Shown here in pieces: positions 1 to 5,553 of a stretch of DNA of 6,661 nucleotides. The stretch covers positions 1-6,661 of the forward strand of contig CBFGYO010000193.1 of assembly GCA_965652975.1 (NCBI GenBank), written 5' to 3'. The notes under the pieces were generated by a model that saw only the letters and a program-made list of their open reading frames with translations, did no database searches and had not been told where the DNA came from. How positions within the stretch are numbered: position 1 is the first letter of the stretch; each line of letters opens with the position of its first letter. The position numbers and the translations under genes were made by a program. This DNA is from CADEDV01 sp036374495. Lineage in GTDB: Bacteria; Bacteroidota; Bacteroidia; Chitinophagales; Chitinophagaceae.

Positions 1-57
1 TAGCTTGTAGCCTGAAGCCTGTAGCTCGAAGCTCGGGGCTCGCAGCTCGAAGCCCTA
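1..57. repeat. Degenerate 7-bp tandem repeat, consensus AGCYYGW
   Basis: The left edge reads as consecutive heptamers starting at position 2: AGCTTGT, AGCCTGA, AGCCTGT, AGCTCGA, AGCTCGG, GGCTCGC, AGCTCGA and a last, diverged AGCCCTA. That makes eight units in exact 7-nt register. The first A, the GC and the G at position 6 are the most constant bases. The final unit contains the stop codon of the DUF5916 gene (CTA on the plus strand at 55-57). Because AGCT is self-complementary, units can pair with each other; for example GGGCT at 36-40 can pair with AGCCC at 51-55. No T-run follows on the minus strand, so it is not a canonical terminator. The array may continue beyond the window. Its function is unknown; slippage-derived intergenic repeats of this kind occur in several bacterial genomes. 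Confidence 0.8.
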
Positions 58-2529
58 TTTCTTCTTCATCCACTTTTTAAAATCGAGATAGTCGAGGAAA
101 TAAATGATTTTAAAGGACAGGTTATTATTCTGGTCGGCTTCCATGGTGTTGCCGAAATTTTTGAAATAACTTTCTTCAACTTTATTCTGGAAATCGAATG
201 CTGAATTCTTCCATACTATGTTGATGAAACTTCCCGGCGCAAATTGCCAGGTATACACCATATCGATGTTGAAGAAGTTTACATTCTGGTTTACATTCTT
301 TGTAAAGCTATTATTATCCGCAAGCGAACCATCCTGCTGGAGCGTAAAGAATTGCTTGTAATCTACCTTACTCCAGTAGTGCCTGATCCTTGTAGTGAGT
401 CCCATTTTAGCATTGAAATTATACTTCAGGCTAAGGATATTTTCGATTGTGTTACGGTTACGACGTCCGAATATGATATCTGCACCATCCATGTCAGCAA
501 ACCCAACGTTGTTGGTTTGTGGCTCGGCATACAGGTAATGAGTAACGGAGAAATTATTATTAAACCGGTAACGCTGTTGAAAATTTAACTGGTAGCGTTT
601 GCTGTTATACATCGACCTGCTTACAAATAATATTTCCGTGTAAATGCTGTATTTCTTTGCCTGGTTTGTTTCCACCCAGGCATCGATAAACCGGCTTTGC
701 CAACCTCTAAAGACTCTTCCAGGTACCCGGGGCTCATTAAAATCATTGAATTCAGGTTCGTATCCTAATAATAATCCTACATACCAGAGGTTTTTCAACT
801 GCGCATTTGAGTTAACATTAAATGCGGCATTCCTGTAAGCAGAAGGTTTTAATTGACGAGCGTAAAAAGCATTTGCATTCAGGCGCAGGTTATTATACCA
901 ATTGGTGGGCGTCAACCAACGATAACCCATCCACATAGAATGGTTGATATAGTTATTAAAAGTAAAATAGCCAAGATCATTGCTGCTGAATTTATCATCG
1001 GCCAGTTCCTGGTTTACGTTGAAATTAAAACGACCACTGATTTTACCAAAATACAGGCTGGAATTATAACCGGACAAAATTTCCGCACCAGGCAGGTAAT
1101 CCATCAAACGACTATTGGCCAGCTTCCCTCCTACATTCCATGTGTTTTTCTTGTCATTAAGGTCAAATAAACCCGCCATCAGGTTGGCATCATAATTAAT
1201 TGCATCACTGCCACTCCGTAGCACGTTCGTATTGATAAAACTGACACTGGAATTGTTTTTCATCGACTGGTTAAGGACAATGATATTATAATTAGACAGC
1301 GGGTTGGTTTCTATTTTACGTTGAACCTTATCGTTGTCTTCGACCACCGCGTATTGTGCTGCAGTAACGGCGTTGAAAAAACCCACCCCTAAACCATTTT
1401 GCATTCGTCCCGAAACTTTTGTCGCATTGATTAGCTTTGTTTCCGACGGATTTTTAATCACGCGTTCGTTTGCATTGATGATGCTATAAGGATCATATTG
1501 TAATGTTTCATACAATATGGGCATGCCGCCAACTCTTCTCGAATAGAAATAATTACCTATCCCAAACAACTCGGTTCCTTCGGTAAAGAAACTCCTGTTT
1601 TCATTGAACTTGACTTCAAACGGTGTAAGGTTGAGAACCTGGTTATCACTTTGCACCTGTCCGAAGTCCGGTATAAGCGTCATATCAAGTGTAATAGCCT
1701 GGCTTATGCCGTATTTTACGTCCATGCCGCCATTGACTGACGATGTCCAGCTCTTTTGTCCATTACCATGCGTGGGATAGTGGTTAATGTATGTTGAAAA
1801 ATAAGGCGAAAACTGAAGACGTAAGGGCGGTTTGATATTCGAAACCCCTTTCCATATACCTTCCTGTGTAAGAAAGCCACTTACATTGGGATCAATCGGG
1901 TTCCAGGTAAACTGTTCTTCCGTTTTCCTTCTACGACGCGTAATGTTCAGGCCCCAGTCCTGCACTTCCTTTTTTCCAAAACGTATTGCGGAATATGGAA
2001 TAAACATTTCAAAACTCCATCCATCGTTATGAATTACCGCCCCACTTTTCCATACAGCATTCCAACTGAAATCTTCGGAATCACCATTTGGGTTAGGTGC
2101 CATTTTTGCATCCCATTGTTCGTTGAGTGGCGTAACGAAGTATTCAAATCCATTTAGTTTGTCCAGGTATGTGTCGAATATTATACCGATATAATCGTTG
2201 GTGCCAAAACCATCTCTGCCAGAAAGTTCGGAAGCTATACTATCCTTTGTTCTTTCATAGCAATAACCTCCGAAGTAAATTCCTTCATCATCATACATCA
2301 GGTAGGTAACGGTACGGTTGGCAGGGTCTTCCTTATCGCCGACTTTTGGTCTGAACTCGATCAGATTAGTCATAATGGTCGCATCCTTCCATGCAGAATC
2401 TGTAATGAGGCCATCGATCTTTACACGTAAATTGGTTCTTTTAGCTACTAATTCAAGAGGAGGAGCTTTTTGCGCAAATGCAAATAGGGAAAGACAACTT
2501 GCAAGGATTATACCTGTAAGTTTTCTCAT
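55..2529 (-). CDS. Secreted CBM9-like/DUF5916 domain protein, probable outer-membrane beta-barrel
   Basis: This gene encodes 824 aa. The chosen ATG (2529-2527) starts a classic signal peptide: MRK, a hydrophobic stretch, then FAFAQ at residues 16-20, with likely cleavage near Ala19/Gln20. An in-frame ATG 25 codons upstream (2604) would bury that signal and is rejected. Residues ~25-240 resemble the carbohydrate-binding module family 9-like domain found at the front of these proteins (IDGLITDSAW at 38-47, GIIFDTYLD at 115-123, FEMFIPYSAIRFG at 173-185). The DUF5916 hallmark lies at ~287-318: PDFGQVQSDNQVLNL followed by NENRSFFTEG. The rest is rich in Tyr, Asn and Phe with alternating hydrophobic residues, as expected of an outer-membrane barrel, and ends in KKWMKKK. 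The family's substrate is not established; glycan binding is inferred from the CBM9-like part only. There is no Shine-Dalgarno sequence before the ATG. The 146-nt gap to the upstream glycosyltransferase shows no clear terminator, so cotranscription is possible. Confidence 0.86.
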   Translation of the reverse strand: MRKLTGIILASCLSLFAFAQKAPPLELVAKRTNLRVKIDGLITDSAWKDATIMTNLIEFRPKVGDKEDPANRTVTYLMYDDEGIYFGGYCYERTKDSIASELSGRDGFGTNDYIGIIFDTYLDKLNGFEYFVTPLNEQWDAKMAPNPNGDSEDFSWNAVWKSGAVIHNDGWSFEMFIPYSAIRFGKKEVQDWGLNITRRRRKTEEQFTWNPIDPNVSGFLTQEGIWKGVSNIKPPLRLQFSPYFSTYINHYPTHGNGQKSWTSSVNGGMDVKYGISQAITLDMTLIPDFGQVQSDNQVLNLTPFEVKFNENRSFFTEGTELFGIGNYFYSRRVGGMPILYETLQYDPYSIINANERVIKNPSETKLINATKVSGRMQNGLGVGFFNAVTAAQYAVVEDNDKVQRKIETNPLSNYNIIVLNQSMKNNSSVSFINTNVLRSGSDAINYDANLMAGLFDLNDKKNTWNVGGKLANSRLMDYLPGAEILSGYNSSLYFGKISGRFNFNVNQELADDKFSSNDLGYFTFNNYINHSMWMGYRWLTPTNWYNNLRLNANAFYARQLKPSAYRNAAFNVNSNAQLKNLWYVGLLLGYEPEFNDFNEPRVPGRVFRGWQSRFIDAWVETNQAKKYSIYTEILFVSRSMYNSKRYQLNFQQRYRFNNNFSVTHYLYAEPQTNNVGFADMDGADIIFGRRNRNTIENILSLKYNFNAKMGLTTRIRHYWSKVDYKQFFTLQQDGSLADNNSFTKNVNQNVNFFNIDMVYTWQFAPGSFINIVWKNSAFDFQNKVEESYFKNFGNTMEADQNNNLSFKIIYFLDYLDFKKWMKKK

Positions 2530-2675
2530 GTTCAAAATTGGGTTTCGGTTTGTGATTATTAGCTGTACGAAATTAGACGTAAGAGAGCCGGCAGTTGTTA
2601 CCATTTATCAAAATATATTTCAGGCTTTAGCCGTAGATTCCTAGAGAAATTGTTGATACTGTTTATTCTAATGAG

Positions 2676-4316
2676 TTAACGTCGAAAAATGGCCAGCGAG
2701 TCGCCAGTGCTTTGATTACTGATGCCAAGAAGTGGATTGAAAGGCAATGTGCCAAACTTGTCGCTGGTAGTCATGTATAGATTTCCAGTTTTGAGGCTAC
2801 TGTCATATTTCAATACTTGTCCACTTACTTTATAATAATAGTAGGGCCACTGGTGGTAAAGTGAAGGTGCTACTGTAACCGGCTGGCTTCTCCATTTAAA
2901 TAACGTATCAAATAAAATAATATCCAATCGCAATGAATCGGGTGGAAGGTAATAAGTCAGTTGTTCACCCTTAGTTGAATTGAAAACCACAGCCGCCTGT
3001 TTTTCATAATCAAACATGCTCTCTTTCTGTATAGGAATTCCTACCAATGCATATGTGAAGCGCACAAGCACAAGACCTGTGATGAACAGCCACACCCTCC
3101 ACTGTGCAAACCGGCGTTGAAAATAAATAAACAGGAAAATTCCTAACATGGCCGCACCAATCAGTGAGAGCGCTGTATACTGAGCATAATAAAACGGAAG
3201 CACTAACAACCCCACAAAAACAAGAATAAATAACAGCGCACCATAGCGAAGGAATTTATCAACCAGTTTAGGATACCTGGTAGAAAGATCCTCGAAGGCT
3301 GCAATAATAACATTCATCGCGAAAGGCACGAATACGTATACATATCGCAACTTGGTAGAACTTGCAAACCAGTAAACCCAGATATTAAATAAGATAAAAA
3401 GGATTGAGAATTTTACAAGAGGGTTTGCCTGCAAATTCAATTTTCGTTTCCATAGCAATATGGGTAGGACCACTGACCAGGGAGCCAGTAATTTTAATAA
3501 TGATAAGGGATAAACAGCTACGGCCTGGATGCCTGCTGCCGCTTTCTCCGTGCCACTGTCCCATTTTCCCAACGATTCATTTACCAGGTTGGTGAGCAAC
3601 ACTGGTAAGGGTGCACGGGTGCTATAGGCATAAAAATATGCGCCTGTCACCAATGCAAACGTAGCAATGCCAGCCAGGTGAGCAGGTTTGAAAACGATCC
3701 TGATCGATTTAGCATACACGCACAGGGCTCCTAGCGTTAACACCTGGAATATCAGGGACGGAAATCCTTTGGTAAGAAAACCTGCGGCACAAAACAACCA
3801 GGAGACGGCGAAAAGCAGCCAATAATTCCTGAAATGATAAAACCAGAATATGCTTATTACCTGCAGGTATACTAAAAAACTGTAAAAGATATCAATCTCC
3901 GCTCCATTTGCCAGTCCATAAAAAAATAAGTCAGGGACGGTGAGCATGAAAAATGCAGATAACAGTGCGATCTTTTTGGAAAAAAAACGGCGGCTTACTT
4001 CGTAATGAAAATATGCCCATAATAATAAAAACAACAGGGAAGGCAGGCGCAACACAAATTCTGATGTTGATCCCGTGAGATAAATCAATCCAGCGAGTAT
4101 CCAGTTGAATAAAGGCGGTTTATTATAATATTCCCATCCCAGCGCATGGGGTACGATGTAATCCCCCGACTCCAACATTTCTATAGACACTACTGCCCTG
4201 CGGGGTTCCTCGCCCTGGAGATTTAGGTGGCCGAGGTTGACGAGGACTGATAAAATATAAAATACGATCAATCCTGCGAGTAATATCCGTGCACTTCTAT
4301 TGAGATCTTCCTTCAT
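2676..4316 (-). CDS. ArnT/PMT-like integral membrane glycosyltransferase
   Basis: This gene encodes 546 aa. The sequence resembles the PMT_2/ArnT (GT-C fold) group, which moves a sugar from a polyprenyl-phosphate donor to a lipid or protein acceptor on the periplasmic face. After the first membrane segment (~11-30) comes the family's first external loop: GEEPRRA at 35-41, EMLESGDYIVP at 46-56, and Y63 followed by NKPPL (65-69). E36-E37 sit where ArnT has its catalytic-loop Asp-Glu. Further landmarks are LRLP (89-92), LTKGFPSL (181-188) and STKLRYVYVFVPF (320-332). About eleven hydrophobic segments are followed by a soluble, probably periplasmic tail from ~435. The ATG at 4316 is preceded by AGGAA at Shine-Dalgarno distance. 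A TTG seven codons upstream (4337) lies in the terminator T-run and is rejected. The acceptor and sugar cannot be read from the sequence, so arnT is not assigned. The gene occupies the place where rplK normally follows nusG. Confidence 0.85.
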   Translation of the reverse strand: MKEDLNRSARILLAGLIVFYILSVLVNLGHLNLQGEEPRRAVVSIEMLESGDYIVPHALGWEYYNKPPLFNWILAGLIYLTGSTSEFVLRLPSLLFLLLWAYFHYEVSRRFFSKKIALLSAFFMLTVPDLFFYGLANGAEIDIFYSFLVYLQVISIFWFYHFRNYWLLFAVSWLFCAAGFLTKGFPSLIFQVLTLGALCVYAKSIRIVFKPAHLAGIATFALVTGAYFYAYSTRAPLPVLLTNLVNESLGKWDSGTEKAAAGIQAVAVYPLSLLKLLAPWSVVLPILLWKRKLNLQANPLVKFSILFILFNIWVYWFASSTKLRYVYVFVPFAMNVIIAAFEDLSTRYPKLVDKFLRYGALLFILVFVGLLVLPFYYAQYTALSLIGAAMLGIFLFIYFQRRFAQWRVWLFITGLVLVRFTYALVGIPIQKESMFDYEKQAAVVFNSTKGEQLTYYLPPDSLRLDIILFDTLFKWRSQPVTVAPSLYHQWPYYYYKVSGQVLKYDSSLKTGNLYMTTSDKFGTLPFNPLLGISNQSTGDSLAIFRR

Positions 4317-4335
4317 AGCTAGTTCCTGCTTAAAC

Positions 4336-4371
4336 AAAAAAAAACTGGTTCAGTTTTACCTTAACCAGTTT
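4336..4371 (-). terminator. Intrinsic terminator downstream of nusG
   Basis: On the minus strand, AAACTGGTT (4371-4363) and AACCAGTTT (4350-4342) form a perfect 9-bp stem around a 12-nt loop. Nine consecutive Ts run from 4344 to 4336, three of them in the stem, which is a canonical Rho-independent layout. It lies 39 nt after the nusG stop and ends 19 nt before the glycosyltransferase ATG. It therefore most likely ends the secE-nusG transcript and separates it from the next gene. The stem is fairly weak in G+C (3 of 9 pairs), so some readthrough is plausible. Confidence 0.8.
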
Positions 4372-4401
4372 AATGTATTTACACAGTTTTCACTGCTTAG
4401 A

Positions 4402-4409
4402 CAAATGTA
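4402..4409 (-). promoter_or_regulatory. Possible Bacteroidota -7 element before the glycosyltransferase gene
   Basis: The minus strand reads TACATTTG, an exact match to the Bacteroidota -7 consensus TAnnTTTG, starting 1 nt after the nusG stop codon. No TTG-type -33 box is visible about 19 nt upstream, so this is a weak call. A transcript from here would have to pass the hairpin and T-run at 4336-4371 before reaching the glycosyltransferase ATG. Confidence 0.22.
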
Positions 4410-4410
4410 C

Positions 4411-4998
4411 TTAACTAATTTTTTCTACCTGCATGTAGTTGAGTTCTACAGGCGTTGAACGGCCAAATATCTTAACGGTAACTTTCAGTTTTTTCTTTTC
4501 ATCATTTACTTCTTCAATCACCCCGTTGAAATCATTAAATGGCCCTTCGATGATCTTAATGGTTTCGCCAACAATAAATGGCTCGCTCATACTTACACCA
4601 CCAGCCTCGGCCATTTCATCCATTTTGCCAAGCATCTTGTTTACTTCTGCTTTACGTAGCGCTATTGGATTTTCTTTCCCAAGGAAGTGTATAACGTTGG
4701 TGGTATTTTTAATTACATCTCTCAGGTCGTCGCTCAATTTACCATCGGCTATTTCGATCATTACATAACCTGGATAATAGTTTCTTTCACGAACTACTTT
4801 TTTGCCATTCGCCACTTTATATACCTTTTCAACGGGTAGGAAAACCTGTTTTACCACTTCGCCCCAACCGCCGCGGGAAATCTCTTTGTCCAGGTATTCT
4901 TTTACCTTTCTCTCTTTACCGCTCACCACGCGCAATACAAACCACTTGGTTTCCTGTTGCTGGGTATTTTCTGTATTTGTCGTAGTTGTCGCTTCCAT
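4411..4998 (-). CDS. nusG: Transcription termination/antitermination factor NusG
   Basis: This gene encodes 195 aa, a normal length for NusG. NusG binds RNA polymerase across the clamp and keeps it processive; through its KOW domain it can contact Rho or ribosomal protein S10. A polar, Thr/Gln-rich leader (1-17) precedes the NGN domain (~18-125): KWFVLRVVSGKERKVKEYL at 18-36 and the family landmark YYPGYVMI at 74-81, where many homologues have FPGYV. The KOW domain follows at ~139-190, with GETIKIIEGPFNDFNG at 144-159 and a C-terminal ELNYMQVEKI. The ATG at 4998 starts 4 nt after the secE stop, so translational coupling is likely; no Shine-Dalgarno sequence is visible. The secE-nusG order is nearly universal in bacteria. 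Unusually, rplK does not follow. Confidence 0.97.
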   Translation of the reverse strand: MEATTTTNTENTQQQETKWFVLRVVSGKERKVKEYLDKEISRGGWGEVVKQVFLPVEKVYKVANGKKVVRERNYYPGYVMIEIADGKLSDDLRDVIKNTTNVIHFLGKENPIALRKAEVNKMLGKMDEMAEAGGVSMSEPFIVGETIKIIEGPFNDFNGVIEEVNDEKKKLKVTVKIFGRSTPVELNYMQVEKIS

Positions 4999-5002
4999 TT
5001 TC

Positions 5003-5197
5003 TTAGTCTAACAATTTGTAGATAAATTTCAAAGCACCGCCGGCTGCAAAGTCCATTAAGGATACCAGTGCGGTGATCAGTAACGTAGCAACGAGGACGA
5101 TCATAGTTGATTGTTGCAACTGCGTCCAGGTAGGCCAGCTTACTTTCTCCATCAGTTCTTTGTAAGAATCCCGGAAATAAAGACCGATTTTGTTCAT
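5003..5197 (-). CDS. secE: Preprotein translocase subunit SecE
   Basis: This gene encodes 64 aa, the short single-span form found in most bacteria outside the enterics. SecE clamps the two halves of SecY in the SecYEG protein-conducting channel of the inner membrane. The conserved amphipathic helix is clear (ELMEKVSWPTWTQLQQST, 14-31), with the hallmark K-V-S/T-W-P. One transmembrane helix follows (~32-50), then a short tail ending KFIYKLLD. The gene lies 103 nt after tRNA-Trp and 4 nt before nusG, the standard genomic position. No Shine-Dalgarno sequence is seen before the ATG; the upstream stretch is A/T-rich, as is common in Bacteroidota. Confidence 0.96.
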   Translation of the reverse strand: MNKIGLYFRDSYKELMEKVSWPTWTQLQQSTMIVLVATLLITALVSLMDFAAGGALKFIYKLLD

Positions 5198-5247
5198 ATT
5201 CTTAATTATAAATGTGATGTAGGTTTACCCGTTATTAAGGGGAATGT

Positions 5248-5293
5248 AAATGTGGTCATGAACGCTTATTTAAACAGATGCATTTCCACATTT
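5248..5293 (-). other. Hairpin in the tRNA-Trp to secE spacer
   Basis: AAATGTGG (minus strand, 5293-5286) and CCACATTT (5255-5248) are perfect 8-bp complements separated by 30 nt. The structure begins 7 nt after the tRNA 3' end. No T-run follows, so termination is unlikely. It may mark the tRNA 3' processing region or fold the secE leader; both are inference. Confidence 0.4.
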
Positions 5294-5300
5294 TCCTTTG

Positions 5301-5371
5301 CACGGGCAGAGAGATTCGAACTCCCATCAACGGTTTTGGAGACCGCTATTCTGCCATTGAACTATGCCCGT
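5301..5371 (-). tRNA. trnW: tRNA-Trp (anticodon CCA)
   Basis: The 71-nt cloverleaf can be folded by eye. It has a perfect 7-bp acceptor stem (ACGGGCA with TGCCCGT), a D arm GTTC/GAAT with a 7-nt loop, and an anticodon stem GCGGT/ACCGT. The anticodon loop CTCCAAA gives anticodon CCA. A 4-nt variable region and a T arm GGGAG/CTCTC with loop TTCGAAT complete it. The discriminator base is G, the expected identity element for tryptophanyl-tRNA synthetase. The terminal CCA is not encoded (CAA follows the discriminator), so it must be added by nucleotidyltransferase. Its place between tuf and secE is the common bacterial arrangement. Confidence 0.96.
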
Positions 5372-5385
5372 GTTTCGCATATTTT

Positions 5386-5401
5386 CCCGTTTAATAACGG
5401 G
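5386..5401. other. Palindromic hairpin just upstream of tRNA-Trp
   Basis: CCCGTT (5386-5391) and AACGGG (5396-5401) form a perfect 6-bp stem with a 4-nt TAAT loop, 14 nt upstream of the tRNA 5' end. Part of it (5391-5401) is also an exact 11-nt complement of 5228-5238 on the far side of the tRNA, so a local and a long-range fold would compete. A role in precursor processing is inference. Confidence 0.45.
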
Positions 5402-5420
5402 ATAACTATGTTCTTAGAAA

Positions 5421-5458
5421 GCTAAAAGCTATTCCGTGTTACCGAAACAGCTTTTAGC
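5421..5458 (-). terminator. Long hairpin between tuf and tRNA-Trp, possible terminator or attenuator
   Basis: GCTAAAAGCT (5421-5430) and AGCTTTTAGC (5449-5458) form a perfect 10-bp stem. On the minus-strand RNA the stem continues inward through GTTTCG/CGGAAT for six more pairs, two of them G-U, and closes on a 6-nt loop. Only TTT follows on the minus strand, so it is a weak intrinsic terminator at best. It may end part of the tuf transcription or protect an mRNA 3' end. Confidence 0.5.
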
Positions 5459-5466
5459 ATATGTAG

Positions 5467-5496
5467 CAAAGATATAAATCTTTCGCAAAGAAGCCA
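5467..5496 (-). promoter_or_regulatory. Candidate promoter for tRNA-Trp-secE-nusG
   Basis: TATCTTTG (minus strand, 5474-5467) matches the Bacteroidota -7 consensus TAnnTTTG exactly. Nineteen nt upstream is TGG (5496-5494), one base from the TTG core of the -33 box, which gives the expected spacing. Transcription would begin near 5460, just before the hairpin at 5421-5458, and run through tRNA-Trp, secE and nusG. The motif is short, so a chance match is possible. Confidence 0.4.
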
Positions 5497-5553
5497 GGTT
5501 CACCCCTGCTAAAAACCTACCCCTGCAAAACAGGAGCCTGGTAGCTGCTTCTT
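5488..5553 (-). other. Structured tuf 3' untranslated region
   Basis: AAGAAGC (5488-5494) complements GCTTCTT (5547-5553), and the adjoining CAGG (5495-5498) complements CCTG (5537-5540), leaving a 6-nt bulge. An inner hairpin pairs CCCCTG (5520-5525) with CAGGAG (5531-5536) over a 5-nt loop; on the minus strand it is followed, after 4 nt, by TTTTT (5515-5511). The inner hairpin plus T-run is a plausible tuf terminator. The outer stem includes two bases of the tuf stop codon. ACCCCTGC occurs twice (5502-5509 and 5519-5526). Confidence 0.45.

Noticed and set aside
1..57. CRISPR-like array
   Set aside because: Units are 7 nt, directly tandem and without spacers, and no cas genes are visible.
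244..1170. Several plus-strand open frames opposite the DUF5916 gene
   Set aside because: They lie wholly antisense to a convincing long gene, have no recognisable domains, and look like by-products of its codon use.
2530..2604. Earlier ATG that would add 25 residues to the DUF5916 protein
   Set aside because: The extension would place 25 non-signal residues before a textbook signal peptide that begins at the ATG at 2529.
2609..2617. TATATTTTG upstream of the DUF5916 gene as a -7 promoter box
   Set aside because: It has one T too many for TAnnTTTG and no TTG at the expected distance upstream.
2610..2675. Possible terminator after the glycosyltransferase gene
   Set aside because: The only local symmetry, GGCTAAAGCC, allows at most three pairs and lacks a proper adjacent T-run.
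4317..4337. TTG start adding seven residues to the glycosyltransferase
   Set aside because: The TTG is part of the terminator T-run, and the ATG at 4316 has an AGGAA at proper spacing.
4439..5425. Plus-strand open frames opposite nusG, secE and tRNA-Trp
   Set aside because: They overlap well-identified conserved genes on the other strand, and one runs straight through the tRNA.
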